The notes: generated by a model from the letters alone, not told the origin. Numbered from the stretch's first letter, positions 12,011 to 23,655 are shown. The stretch: DNA of 64,000 bases from Euborellia annulipes (GCA_023213315.1 JAKCPI010005491.1:25131-89130), one strand, 5' to 3'. Program-made: numbers and translations.

Positions 12011-13489
12011 TAGGAGTCGAAATATTTGCAAATAAATTGAAGTTGTGAGAAAGAACAGGAAGCTGTTTTTTTCCTTTGTTTTGAGCAGGATAAATAAGGT
12101 TTCTTCTAAGAGCATTTCCTAATCGTTTGTAACCGTCGGTTCGCTTTTTTTCCTCCGTACATACGTCTGACCATCTGAAACGGTTAACAAAAACCCGTCA
12201 AATATTTTTAAGCGGTTAGAAAATCATCATCAAATTAGTTTTCTTAACCATTTCATCGAAATTAATCAGTTAATAAACCAATTTTGTTGATTTTTTTAAT
12301 GATATTTAAGAGGATGTTTCGAAGAAGATAGATAGCTATGGTGTGCGAACAAGGGAAAAAATTCGGGACCCAAGTTTATTTGATTCACATCTTATATTTT
12401 CATTTGTGGCAGATTATTTAGCATTTTCAAGTCAATTACAATCTAGTCCAAGACAAATTCAACTTTTTTTTTTTTAATAAAATTTTCATTTTTTCAATTT
12501 CTCAACTTAGAAATGACTATGATAGATCTAAAATGCCCCCCCCCCCCCCTCATTTTGGAGTTTTGAATAATTTAACTCCCAATAAAAAATATATTAAATC
12601 AAAAGAATTTTTTTGAAAATTGAAATATTTTTAATTTTATAAAATTCTTATCAGACAACATTCAAATTTTAAGACTTTGGGGGCCAAATTATTCAATTCT
12701 CAAAAATGGTGAGGGACCCATGGTCATGTTTAGTCAATAATAGTCTTCTAAACTATTAAGGACTTAAAGAGGTTCAAGATATTCAATACAAATTGTATTA
12801 CAAAAAAAGGTTTTTTTTTGTTTTGGAAAAGGTTCAAATTGACTTTGAAATTCACTGCGAAAACCAAAAAAAAAAATCTCGACATCGAATTTTTGACATG
12901 ATCGCAATACTTTCTCTCAATATATCACATATATATAGGCAAGAAAAAGTAAAAAGAAAAGAAAAGACAAGGAACTCAAAGGGAATTAATTGGTTGCATC
13001 CAACTTCACGGCGAAAAGGGAAGATTATTATAATTTATTAACTCAAATAGCTTAACATTTTATATAATTAGATATTACTTCATTTTAGTTATTTGAGTTA
13101 ACAAATTTTAATTATATATATAATCCATTCCTGGGAAGACCGTCTATATGTCATATCTAAGGAAGAATATAGTTTCAATTTTTTAAATAATTAAATAGCC
13201 TTTGAGGATAAAAGCACTAGGTATCTTTAAGTACAAATTTTTATATTTTAAGAATAAATAAGAAAAATTTTAGTTTCATTAAAAAAATCATTTTTTGTTT
13301 TGTTATTTGTGCCATTTATACAAATGTGTTCTATCATTAATTCATAATACATTATAAACAGGTGTAACTCCAGCGAGTGAGCTCAAGATTAAATTTCTGG
13401 AGATTTCCTGTTTATAAATCATTCGCATTAGAAATAGAGAATTTTATATTATGTGTTGGGCCATGAAGTAATTATGAAAAACAAAATAT
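12011..13489. other. Intergenic AT-rich sequence with repeat fragments
   Basis: No gene seen. Around 12860-12960 is a fragment of the dispersed family (TCGACATCGAATTTTTGACATG). A small hairpin, AACAGGTGTAACTCCAG... / CTGGAGATTTCCTGTT, lies near 13357-13412. Confidence 0.4.
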
Positions 13490-13665
13490 TTGTTAATTTA
13501 AATAAGCGAAAAAGCTACTGCCGGGAGTCGCACCACGGATGTAGACTGAAATTTCGCGATCTATCAAATTTAAATAAGCGAGTGCGGTACTGTGGTCCAG
13601 ATGTAGGGCATGCCGAGTACAAATCGGCAGGTCCGTGGTGCGACTTTCTATCTTTTTCGATTATT
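13490..13665. repeat. Imperfect hairpin element
   Basis: AGTCGCACCACGGA near 13527 is matched inverted by TCCGTGGTGCGACTTTC near 13631. TTAAATAAGCGA occurs twice in direct orientation. Confidence 0.5.
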
Positions 13666-15152
13666 TATTAATAAATATATATTGTTTATCATATGCTGGT
13701 TCATCTACTTATATGTTACTGTGTTGAATGCTATCATCTTATCATTTATCAATGTGAGATGGTAAAGGTCCGAAATGTTTATAATAAGTATCATAAGACA
13801 AAATTATACAACATATATATATAATATTTCAAAATTTTGTAGAATTTATTTCTTTAAAATAAGTAAATTTGGGATTTTTTTTAATCGCGGTTCCCAAAAT
13901 TTCTCCGAAGCGAGGTGAATATATTTGCTAGTCTTAAAAATATCAAAATGTTTCGTTTCAATTGAATCATATTAAATCTGTGATTTAAGTAAAAATAATT
14001 TTTAGGTTGAGAATTAAAAATTCAAATAATTATTTTTTTTAAACAAATTTCGCATTGCCATAAGAGAATGTATATAATACAAAAAAAAATGTAATTTTTA
14101 AGTTGAAGTTTTTTGTAGTATTTGAATTACTTATTAATTATTTATATATAAGAATTTGAAAATTTAATTCTTTAATAAAATCTATTATATAAAACGTTTA
14201 ATGTAATTTAATAGTTTATTTTATAATTTGTTTTAAATGTAAATAATTTAGTTGTAGTCAATTTATTAAAGTTAATCATAATATAAACATATCATGATTA
14301 ACTTATATATATACGAAATTGCGTCAATCTATTTCTCATTAATTGTTAACACATTCATGGCTGGCAAGAGAGGGAGGCAATCAGGACAGACAATCCTTTA
14401 AATTAATCTACTCTCACTACAGAATACTGACTGACCAGGGGAAAGATATAACCCACTAAAAGGTCAGAAAATTGATCTCCACAAAACTGACGTTAGAAAA
14501 GCGATCAGCAAACTTTTCTCTGTCAAATAAATATCAACACTTTTTATATATATATATATATATACGTTAGTAGATGAAGTGTAAAATTAAGAGGGTGGTT
14601 AAAGCTAAAGCATCTTTCTCTTCGGCTCTGAAATATTAATTAATATTCAATGAGAATATGTTCATTCAATAAATATTATTTATACATATATTCATTTTTT
14701 TATATTGAATTGTATAAAAATAAGATATAGTTAGTTGACATTTTTGTTTATAGAACTTTTTAAAATAAACTTACATGTATAACATAAGGTTTGAATCTAA
14801 TAAAGATTTTTTTCACTTGTGTAAAAAATTTTTTTTAATATATAAATTATAATGGCAATGTGAAAAAATTAATTTTTTCTACTTATTACCACTTTTGCAT
14901 TTTGTCAAATTGAAAATAACTGAAAGTTTTTAAGAAATTTTTAATAAAATATCGAAAATAAATTAAATTTTATTTATTAGATTCAAAAACCAGTTTCCTT
15001 AATTTTCCTTATAAAAATAAAATCCTTCCAAGTGATGGGGGCTTCCCCTTATTAGTAGGGCTATATCAAATTCCACTAAAAAAATGAAAAGTTAGATGTT
15101 TTTTTAACTTGAATCAAAATAAAAAAAAATTCTTATTTAAAAATAGATAACA
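13666..15152. other. Intergenic AT-rich sequence
   Basis: No supported gene. Simple (TA)n runs occur near 14545. The segment ends at the COX16 polyadenylation signal. Confidence 0.4.
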
Positions 15153-15158
15153 TTTATT
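15153..15158 (-). terminator. Polyadenylation signal of COX16
   Basis: AATAAA on the minus strand, about 46 bases past the COX16 stop codon. Confidence 0.6.
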
Positions 15159-15204
15159 AATCAATATATTAATTTTTTACACTATGAAGAAGTAGTACAA
15201 ATAT

Positions 15205-16883
15205 TTACTTGGCATTTTGATTTTCCCAAGGTCTTGGGCCTCTGATATTTGTCCAATTATCAATATCTAGCTGGAAGAAAAAAATTTATTGTTAATATAT
15301 TAATAAAAAAAATAAGAAAATTATATAGGCTAGACTAGGAATGGTTGATACATTTTATTAATTTTGGGTCCTAAAGATTAATATTAATAATGTAAAATTG
15401 ATCATTGTTGGTCGGGCATTACATTTTAATTAGGGTTGCCAGAGATAATTAGAACTGAAAATCTATTTATTCTTTGTCAGTATCATACGTTTATAATTTT
15501 TACTATTTCCCCTGGATACCTCTCTTAACTGGCTCGAGACTTTCCTTAATCATGTATTTTCCAAACTCCTTAAATTTTCTCAAATAGGAAATTGGGGGAC
15601 CGACTATTTTTCCTGAACTCTTACTGAGGGTCCAAAACTTCCATCGGGAAGTTGCTCAAACAGAGCGTGACAGTCGGACAATTCGCTATTATACTGTATA
15701 TATATATATAGGGGAGCGGCGGGCAAAGTGGCCAAGTCGGGATAAGTGGACATTTCAGTTTATTCTGTTCTATAGTGCTTCGATCGTGCTGAAACCATAT
15801 TAACTAGTTCCTACCAAATATGATGTCTGTGACTCTGAACAAGACACGTTCCTCAGTTTATTTACTGTACCATTTTTATGTTTTTCTACATATCTGAATT
15901 TTGGTAAGTGGCAAATGTTTATGATTGTAACTGAATAATGAGTAGGAGTATAGTTATGGACTATGGTATGGCTGAATAATCTTGATTTATGCTCATTCTG
16001 ATTTTTTTTCTATATAAGATTACTTGTCAGTGCGGCGTTCCGGGCAAAGTGCCCATCTGGCCACTTTACCCTCTATGTTCAGTGGCCACTTTGCCCGGAA
16101 CGCAGCCATGACAAGTAATGTATATATATATAAAAATCAGAATGAAAAGCATTGCTCTACAACCACAAATTAATTGCAAGCTTAAATAATAATTATTCAA
16201 TAGTTGGATAAAAATTTGAGATTGTGGCTGTGATGCTGATTTACACCATGGAGAATTGGAGGTATCAGCAAATATATTTTATTATTGACGAGTCCTGGTT
16301 TGATCACATGTGCACTTGCACTATGTGTATAATTCCCGATAACTGAAGATGGCCAAATAAATTCAGGCCGAAACGTCTTATCCTGGGAGTTTTATTAACC
16401 TGGACAATCCCAATTTGGCTATACCTCCAATTCTCCATTGTAATCATGATTATTCAGCCATACAATAGTCCATAACTATACTCCTACTCATTATTCAGTG
16501 ACAATCATAAACATTTGCCACTAACCAAAATTCAGATATGTAGAAAAACATAAAAATGGCACAGTAAATAAAAAAAAAATATTTGTTCAGAATCACTAGT
16601 TTGACCAAGTATACCGATTTTTTCACCTATTTTCATTTCAGGTAATTATTTTAGTTATTTTCAGGGACTCCTAGGTAGGGTAAAGTGGCCACTTTGGAGA
16701 GTTTTTGTAAAACATTTATCTATCTTTTTGAACACAAAAACTTCACTAAAAGACGATACTATCTGAAACTTGTTATCTGAAGTTGTTGTAGAATATTTTA
16801 GTATGTGTTTATATCATTTTTCTGATTGACAAAGGACCGTAAAAATTCATCAAACAAAAAGGTGGCCACTTTATCCTCCGCTC

Positions 16884-16921
<38 letters not shown>

Positions 16922-17634
16922 TTGGATGATAATATTATAACATGTTATGGGTTAATCTCTAGAATAGAATCCCGAAACCATCAGTGGGCTAGTTCTCTCT
17001 TGACATTAGCTCAACGTTCCCGAACCGAAGCTGAGAATTCCCTAGTTGTTTAAAATTTTTTTTTAATCGAAGGAAACCGAACTGCATACCGAAGGACCGA
17101 AACAATTCGGTCGAGACCCCTGCAAGTTGTTTAAACTTGTCCCCGTGTCTTGGGATTCTATACTAGATATTAGCCCATGTTATGTATTAATATATCAATT
17201 TCGAATGGATAAGTGTTTTGTATAAGTTAAAGGTATAAAAAACACAAAAATTTAAAACAAAATATCAGAAGTTGGTGAGTTCTAGTATTAGATTAGATTA
17301 GTGTATTAAACCAAAAGCAAATAAATTAAAATAAAAAAAAGCAATTACTTTTTTTAATTTTTTCATATTCAGATTCTAAGGTGATTTCGCCAGGCTTTTT
17401 CATTTCAATGCCATAAGATTTTGCTTCTTCCGGTGATATACATTTTTTCTTAGTATATAAATATCTGAAAAAACAAACCAAGTATTTAATAATGATATCA
17501 TAATTATATATTATTTTAAATGAATACCTTAATTGAGTGAATTGTTGAAGTCCAAATGAACCTCCAACGATAAATACCAGAAAAGGTATTCCATATTTGA
17601 CACTTCTGTTATTTAAAAACTTCAAAACTTGCAT
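15205..17634 (-). CDS. COX16: COX16, cytochrome c oxidase assembly factor (three coding exons)
   Basis: Coding exons 17528-17634, 17349-17464 and 15205-15266 join in frame (107+116+62 bases) into 94 residues; human COX16 has 106. COX16 is an inner mitochondrial membrane protein needed to build complex IV, acting around copper delivery to COX2. Visible hallmarks are the membrane segment with IVGGSFGLQQFTQLRY, then ESEYEKIKK and the C-terminal NIRGPRPWE motif. The last intron is GT-AG if the acceptor CTAG before ATATTGATAATTGG is used; that choice alone keeps the frame (KKNIDNW). Intron 2 is swollen by a 1.2-kb transposable element. An acceptor at 17651 suggests an upstream 5' UTR exon. Identity is secure; the exact acceptor is inferred. 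Confidence 0.92.
15711..16886. mobile_element. TIR element with GGGGAGCGG ends and nested hammerhead retroelement
   Basis: The ends GGGGAGCGG...AAAGTGGCCA and TGGCCACTTTATCCTCCGC form inverted repeats flanked by TA-rich DNA. Internally, GGGCAAAGTG and CACTTTGCCC recur several times. No transposase ORF. A 16.2-16.45 kb insert carries a hammerhead and its own inverted ends (AGAATTGGAGGTAT / ATACCTCCAATTCT). It lies in COX16 intron 2. Confidence 0.65.
16335..16387 (+). ncRNA. Type I hammerhead ribozyme motif
   Basis: Core CUGAAGA at 16343-16349 (position 7 may be any base), stem II GGCC 16351-16354 with GGCC 16366-16369, GAAAC 16370-16374 and cleavage triplet GUC 16375-16377. Stem I pairs GATAA (16338-16342) with TTATC (16378-16382), then CCC with GGG. 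One extra U follows A9. Stem III is minimal (AC/GU with no loop), as in retroelement hammerheads thought to act as dimers. Confidence 0.7.
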
Positions 17635-17959
17635 AATTAACTTTATGAATCTATTTAGTATAAAAAGAATAATTTAATATATATAAATTAGATGAACATT
17701 TTGTGTCATTTAGAAAATTGACATAATTTTTTTTGTTTTTATTTAAAGCGCTTATCAACAAACGTTAAATTACCAACGAAAAATATTTTATGTCAGGGTA
17801 GCAACGGTTTTTATTTTTAAAAGTTAAAAAAAATACATTTTTACACCAGAAATGTTATCTACCAAGTCGAAAAATTTTATTTTAATGAAATGGGAAGGTA
17901 GAAGAATATAAATAAACAATTTTATATGCCGATATTCAGGTATACAGCCGCCTGATTTG

Positions 17960-18240
17960 AAAATATTTCTTTCTAAGCGATCATGGAGTCAAAAACAGAC
18001 AGAATCTTCTTAGAGCCAAAAAGAATGTCTAATTCTTCGGCGGAATTTGCCATTCATGGGTTTTTGCGACCGGGAAAGAATAGTACAGGCCCGTAGCACG
18101 GTCTGACTCTTGTCGAAAATACAGAAGGGAAGAGACTGACATGCAAAGAGCAGAAGTAATACCAGTCCCAGCTAGGGCAGCTCGTGGTCGCCATCCACGT
18201 ACCCACAAGATGTGGGCCCCTGAGCTAAAATGCCTGCCTA
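17960..18240 (+). repeat. Dispersed repeat ending in TCGTGGTCGCCATCCACGTA
   Basis: The segment GCGACCGGGAAAGAA ... GAAGAGACTGACATGCAAAG ... CTCGTGGTCGCCATCCACGT ... GTGGGCCCCTGAG recurs at 61570-61765 and, shortened, at 48660-48745. It has no evident TIR and no ORF shared between copies. Confidence 0.6.
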
Positions 18241-18416
18241 TTAATCATAAATCGAAATGTTGTTATTACTCTCCACAAGAAAATCTTTATATTCCCTTAC
18301 TGTTCGAAATCAATGTGATCAGAATCAAGAATCCAAGGAATCATGACAAATTCAGTTTTTGTGTTTCATCAATATTAAAAACTGGTGTGACTGGGCAAGA
18401 CACAACTTCTTCCTTC

Positions 18417-19122
18417 GGTAAGAGAAAGTTGTGCGTTGTCCACCAGATTTTGTGTCGAGATATATTTAGTTTCCGATAGCACCTTAGTTTCAAACTTGCA
18501 TTTTAAATGTTGACTGCTTCAAATAAACTATGGTTATTTTTCAAAATTTTAATCTCATATTTGGACATTTTATACACAATATAGATTCGTAAATAAATAC
18601 AAAATTTCATAAGAATTGGAAAAAAAATTTTTAAATGCGAAAAAGTTCCAAAGGGGACCCCTTTTGAATCGAAATTAACATACAAATCCTATAGGAAATT
18701 AACATTGTTCCTATGCGAAGATAAGGTGGAAAGGGAATTAAAAATCTGGTGTGACTGGCGCACAGCACACAACTTTCTCTTACCCTTCGGTAAGAGAAAG
18801 TTGTGCGTGCTGGTCACACCAGATTTTGTGTCGAGATATATTTAGTTTCCGATAGCACCTTAGTTTCAAACTTGCATTTTAAATGTTGACTGCTTCAAAT
18901 AAACTATGGTTATTTTTCAAAATTTTAATCTCATATTTGGACATTTTATACACAATATAGAATCGTAAATAAATACAAAATTTCATAAGAATTGGAAAAA
19001 AAAATTTTAAATGCCTAAAAAAGTTCTAAAGGGGACCCCCTTTTGAATCTAAATTAACATACAAATCCCTATAGGAAATTAACATTGTTTCTATGCGAAG
19101 ATAAAGGTGGAAAGGGAATTTA
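18417..19122. repeat. Tandem duplication, about 372-base period
   Basis: 18417-18740 is repeated almost identically at 18789-19122, starting GGTAAGAGAAAGTTGTGCGT and running through TTAGTTTCCGATAGCACCTT to GGTGGAAAGGGAATT. The few differences are mostly homopolymer lengths, suggesting a recent duplication of part of the dispersed family. Confidence 0.75.
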
Positions 19123-20103
19123 AAAAGAGTAGAGAGAGACGATAATGTTTGCAAGTGAGAGAGAGACATATATGTTTTCTTTGAAACAATTAAAGACACA
19201 AATAAATTTAAAAAAAATGGGAATTTAAATAATAATTGATTTTTAATCTAATAAAAAAGAAAAAGATTTAAATTCCGTTACCATGACAACCATTTCTATC
19301 TTTCCTATGAAGAACAAGAGTAAAGTGGTCTTCAGAAGATTTCAACGGCAAAATGAGAATATACATTTTTAAAGAGCATCTAAAAAATAGTTCATTTATG
19401 AATTTTAAAAAAAATCCTTGGAGGGAATTTTGAGAAAATCGAAAAAAAACTGAAAAAGTACATCAGTAAAGTACTAGTACTTTTGGCGATTTTGTTCAAA
19501 AAGCTTATTTTGAGCGTGTGGGAAGGTACCTAAGTTAAATATAAAATTTCAATCGGTAGCTCAATTCCTTCATGCTAAAAATCTGTCCACACATACAGAC
19601 ACACGCACCACACACACACACACACACACACAGACCAATTTGCGGGACCCACTTTTTGGACTCAGGGGACCTCAAAACATGTATATCCATCAAAATCTCG
19701 ACATCGAATTTTGACATGATCGAATACTCTCCATATATTTCATATATAGGCTAGAGAAAGTAAAAAAATCCAAGAACTCGTCTTTCCTCCAGTCTCTAGA
19801 GTATTCTAACTAACGCACAGTGGTTCAAAATGTTATTCTAGCTGGACAAATTTCAAATAATTATTTTCTGTAATTAAGTTTGAATCACTTGCAAACCATT
19901 CTCTGATGTCTATACCAACAGAAAATGTCCGGGAATTTCTCAGTTTATGAGAGGATTGTTTGTCTTTTGCCAGTGAAAAAGAATAAAATTCAATCGTCAA
20001 TTTCTACACATTTTTAGCACTTCTTAACTTGTGCGTTAATTCTGCGGCACATACGACAAAAATTGCTCAACTACTGTCAATTCTCTTCTCTTAGACTTTA
20101 ATC
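19123..20103. other. Dispersed-repeat fragment and plain AT-rich sequence
   Basis: 19140-19760 is a long fragment of the dispersed family with an (AC)n run at about 19606-19632. The ORFs in it are not conserved between copies. 19761-20103 shows no recognisable gene. Confidence 0.5.
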
Positions 20104-20415
20104 TAAAGGTTTTTTGAAAAGAAAAATAGCTTGATAAGGTTTTTTCTTTTTTTATTGGAAAACTTAATTATGGCCGACCAATCGCATGTTTTTGGTTTCG
20201 GTTTTGCAAAAATCATTTTCAAGGCCTCAGTTTCCAGGGAGTTTCGAAAAAGATTGTCGAAAAGACTGTCTTTTTCGAAACTCGCTGGAAACTGAGGCCT
20301 TGAAAATGATTTTTGCAAAACCGAAACCAAAAACATGCGATTGGTCGACCATAATTAAGTTTTCCAATAAAAAAGAAAAAACCTTATCAAGCTATTTTTC
20401 TTTTCAAAAAAGCCT
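20104..20415. mobile_element. Palindromic MITE
   Basis: Almost perfect inverted repeat of about 150-base arms: TTTTGAAAAGAAAAATAGC and its complement at the ends, TCGCATGTTTTTGGTTTCGG and its complement inside, centred near 20260. The two ORFs read the same arm in opposite directions and are not genes. Confidence 0.75.
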
Positions 20416-20766
20416 TTCATCTGCTTTCAATTTAAGACAAGTAATCTCAGCAAATATAAGATTTAAAAAAATTTAATCTAAAGGTATGTACTTTTAAAAT
20501 TATATTATAACAATATAATTCTGATTTATATAAACGCGAGGAAATATTTTCACTTAAATAAAACTCCTACAGAATTTTATTTGTTTCATATATCCTCGCT
20601 TTTATATAAAGCGAGGCGAATTTTTTTTTTATTTCACCTGGGCAAAAATAATTTGGGATTAATTCAAACCACAAAAGCTTTAATAAACACATTCTTAATT
20701 AATCCATCATACAAATTTATTAATTATTAATAAATAAAAGAAATATAAAAGGATTGGAGGATATAC
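20416..20766. other. AT-rich spacer with GCGAGG inverted motifs
   Basis: AACGCGAGGAAATA and TCCTCGCTTTTATATAAAGCGAGGCGAAT form short inverted repeats near 20535-20620. CGAGGCGAATTTTTT at 20612 is echoed inverted at about 21223-21237. The stretch may be a TIR element enclosing the promoter region. Confidence 0.35.
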
Positions 20767-21360
20767 CTGAATGTGTGAAGTGTAGGTTGGAATTCAGGAA
20801 CAAAAGGCATCTTTGGTGGATTGTCGAGTGGCAGCCATGTTGGTTGAGTCTCTTTGTTGCTTGTTAATGGGAGAAGGCTTCATGGGCGACTGTTAAGCGA
20901 AGGCGATGAGGCATACGTCACAGCCTGCTGAACAATCGAATCACGTGACGTCAGAGCTGGAATCCTATTGGTTTAAATATTTTTAAACAATTAGCGCTTA
21001 AATGAATTATTTTATAATTAATAAATTATTTCATTGTCCATGTAAATATTATTAGAAATACAGAAATAAAATATTGATATCTAGGCTTTATAATATTAAT
21101 TAATTAATATTTTATATTTTAATTAATTAAAATAAATAAAAATTTCATATAAAGATATGAAACATCGGAGCTGCATAAATGGGCGGCTTTTGCTCCGAGT
21201 CGATGTGAAATCAAAAAATTCGCCTCGCTTAATTAATTTTAATTGTATATCACTAATTATACAATTCCGAAAGATTTTATTTAAGTGAAAAAAATATTTT
21301 CTAGTTTTTTATATAACTCAGAAACAACTAAACGAGACAATTTTTTTTTTGATTTCACAT

Positions 21361-21602
21361 AGTGGCATCATTTCAACTTTTTCTTGGGGGGGGGGGGCAA
21401 ACATTTTTTTTTCTTAAAATTTACTTACAAATGGGTACTCAAATTTGGCCAAAACATATTTTATTTAATTTTGTACAGTTTGTATACTCGTAGATGTATT
21501 TTGGAGTATTTTATTTGGAATAATATAAAATTTTATAAAAATCAGAGCCCTTGGGGGGGGGGGGGGGGGGGGGGCAAATCCCCCCCCCCAAATGACGCCA
21601 CT
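21361..21602. mobile_element. MITE with AGTGGCRTCATTT ends and 10-base target duplication
   Basis: TIRs AGTGGCATCATTT and AAATGACGCCACT, flanked on both sides by GATTTCACAT (21351-21360 and 21603-21612), a clear 10-base target-site duplication. Such a duplication suggests a Mutator-like mover. It carries long G and C runs. A related copy lies at 49294-49546. Confidence 0.75.
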
Positions 21603-21751
21603 GATTTCACATAGTTTTTGCATCTCCAATTATTTTTTTTGGTGAGATAAACTTTAAAATTTTGCTTCTAATAATTTAATTAATTAAAACCTCCTTCACT
21701 TGTCTACCCCAAAAATTTTTAAATAATTAAAACAAATTATATACTGGAAAT

Positions 21752-21882
21752 TTAATCGACAACTTCATAGCACACTAAGGCTAAAGCCGTTCTGCTGTGT
21801 CCACACCATCCTGACGCATTTGTCCGGGTATCACAGTATGTGGGAGAATCATAGGGCTGCCACCAAGGGAAGATGTAGAAAT
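21752..21882 (-). CDS. Unrecognised gene, terminal coding exon only
   Basis: A T-rich acceptor (ttttttttttag) is followed by 43 open codons and TAA at 21752-21754. The peptide is rich in Trp, Tyr and Cys (FPWWQPYDSPTYCDTRTN, then GWCGHSRTALALVCYE), which looks like a secreted or extracellular domain rather than random AT-rich translation. It begins in phase 2, so upstream exons must lie at higher coordinates, but I could not find them. The next visible gene there is on the opposite strand, so the upstream intron would span it. Family not recognised. A chance ORF is possible. Confidence 0.45.
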
Positions 21883-22127
21883 CTAAAAAAAAAATACTAG
21901 TTAGAGAAGAACCAAGGCCATATTCTATATTTAAATTTAATAGTATTAGTAGAGAGAAATATTTTTCTTTGATCTTAACAAGAAAAAAAATATTTAATCT
22001 ATTATTATAAATATTATGTATATTGCATTAATAAGATCACAGGAATTATTGGGTAATGTTGGAAAATAACATACTAATGAAAAATAGAATAACAGAGAGA
22101 TGACAACACTATTAGTCGCTCATTAGC

Positions 22128-22161
22128 TATAAATTGAAGCGAAAATTGATTAAAGTCAGAT
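22128..22161 (+). promoter_or_regulatory. TATA box and initiator of the proline-rich gene
   Basis: TATAAAT at 22128-22134 lies exactly 30 bases before the A of an arthropod-type initiator TCAGAT (22156-22161). The start codon follows 32 bases after the predicted start site. Confidence 0.7.
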
Positions 22162-22189
22162 TTCATTTGGCTTCGGCTTGGATTTAATC

Positions 22190-22975
22190 ATGAACGCCTC
22201 TATGGTAAGAACAAAATCAACTTTTGGGAAAAATTATACAAAATTTCGGAAATTTATTGATGAAAGTTTATATGAAAAATTTAATGGGAATTAAACTTTC
22301 TAAATGAAAATAAAATGTTTTTGATCTACATATTTTATTTAACTTCACAACCACTCAAATAGAAATAAAAGTACATTTTTTTTTCAGATGTTGGGGTTGC
22401 TTTTCTGCTTAACTGTGATCTGCTCTTCCAGAGCACAACAACTATCTTTGGAAAAACCAGCATTTGCACTTGAGGTGCCCTCAAATAACAGACCTTCAGG
22501 TGTTAATTTTATATACATACCTAAACGCCTGGACGCCAGATTTCTACAATATCCTGATGGAAGGCCAGTTTTAGCTGCTCCACCAGCGGGGAATAATCGT
22601 GTGCCTGCTGCTGTATATGGTCCGCCTGTACCAGCACCTCCTCCTCCACCTCCACCACCCCCACCACCAAAAGTTCCAGCACCTCCTCCTCCACCACCAC
22701 CACCACCTCCACCACCAAAAGTTCCAGCACCTCCTCCTCCCCCACCTCCACCACCAAAGGTTCCAGCACCTCCTCCTCCTCCACCCCCACCACCAAAAGT
22801 TCCGGCACCAATTTATGGAGCACCACCAGTCCATACCAGCAGATTTCATTCATTTGCTGCGCCAGTGTCACAATTCACCCTGAACGCAATTCCAGCTCCT
22901 CTTCCCGTGCCACAATTCAATGCTCTTCGCGCAGTTCTACCACCACTTCCCAAACTCAATCGGCCTGTGTATTAA
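22190..22975 (+). CDS. Secreted proline-rich protein with poly-Pro/KVPAP repeats (two exons)
   Basis: Exon 1 (22190-22204) codes only MNASM before a consensus donor (gtaagaac). Exon 2 (22388-22975) follows a strong acceptor and runs to TAA, giving about 200 residues. The N terminus (MLGLLFCLTVICSSRAQ) is a signal peptide with likely cleavage after SRA. A globular part follows (FIYIPKRLDARFLQYPDGRP), then four blocks of seven to twelve prolines separated by KVPAP, and a C-terminal tail with AIPAPLPVPQF. A tiny first exon carrying the first codons is common in arthropod cuticle and other secreted structural genes. A cuticle, eggshell or secreted structural role is inferred; no chitin-binding R&R motif is seen. 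Confidence 0.85.
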
Positions 22976-23047
22976 AGAATACATTCTTGAACTTGACTGA
23001 ATAATAATGGTATAATTTTTTATATAATGTAAATCACAAATATTTTG

Positions 23048-23053
23048 AATAAA
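23048..23053 (+). terminator. Polyadenylation signal of the proline-rich gene
   Basis: AATAAA 73 bases after the stop codon. Confidence 0.65.
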
Positions 23054-23180
23054 TGTTTATCTTCACTAATTTTTTTAATTTCTTGTCTTTATTAGTTTAA
23101 TAAGTTGAATAATTATAAGACCCTGAAATAAGGTGCCCACACAATCCGATTTTGGCGGGACAGTCCCGCTTTTTGGAAGA

Positions 23181-23352
23181 CTGTTTTTTCGGCATCTAAG
23201 GCCATTTAGATCCCATTCCTATTTATTTCAAATGATTGGTAGCCAATTCAAATGAAATAAATTTTTCTCGTTTGGGACGGGAAGCGAACCCGGGACACTA
23301 GGCACGAGAAGCTAATGTCCTCTCTCTGAGCCACGCGTCACGGGCTACCTTA
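23181..23352 (-). mobile_element. tRNA-derived SINE (minus strand)
   Basis: On the minus strand it begins with a tRNA-like head having box A GTGGCTCAGAGAGAGG and box B GGGTTCGCTTCCC, followed by a body and the 3' end TTAGATGCCGAAAAAACAG. The same 3' end occurs near 48190, 53185 and 59090. Confidence 0.65.
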
Positions 23353-23655
23353 GAATAGAAGTGAGAAATGTTAATTAATAAGCTTGTTCTGGTGGAGCTT
23401 AATCCACGAAAAGTCGACAGATATTTGAAAATTCTGTCTTCAATTACATTTTCCTTTACTATACTAAATTCATTCTTTGGATTTATGAATCCCTCACTAT
23501 AACAGAATCTTAGTTTGGGTAACTCGTGGTCGCAATTTGAATTATTATTATTAGGGGCAAAAATTTTTAATTATAGAACCCATTTTTGTTTTTTATTAAA
23601 AATATAAATACTGTTCAACGTTTCGACTCAAGTGAACTTGAGTCGGAGCAAGTGA

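Larger units (their letters stand above)
17650..20965 (-). promoter_or_regulatory. Probable COX16 5' UTR exon, uORF and CpG-rich promoter
   Basis: A minus-strand exon ending at 20767 has a good donor (TTCAG, then gtatat). A good acceptor (aaatag) ends at 17651, 16 bases before the COX16 ATG. The upstream exon contains a short ORF starting ATGGCTGCCACTCG and ending after 14 codons, which would be an upstream ORF. The proximal region 20870-20965 contains adjacent CRE/E-box motifs TGACGTCACGTG and TGACGTA. Joining these two pieces is inference; an independent promoter for a non-coding transcript is the alternative. Confidence 0.45.

Noticed and set aside
22521..22883. Overlapping ORFs in other frames and on the opposite strand of the proline-rich gene
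   Set aside because: Shadows of the CCACCT-type repeat; only the plus-strand frame has a signal peptide, splice signals and promoter.
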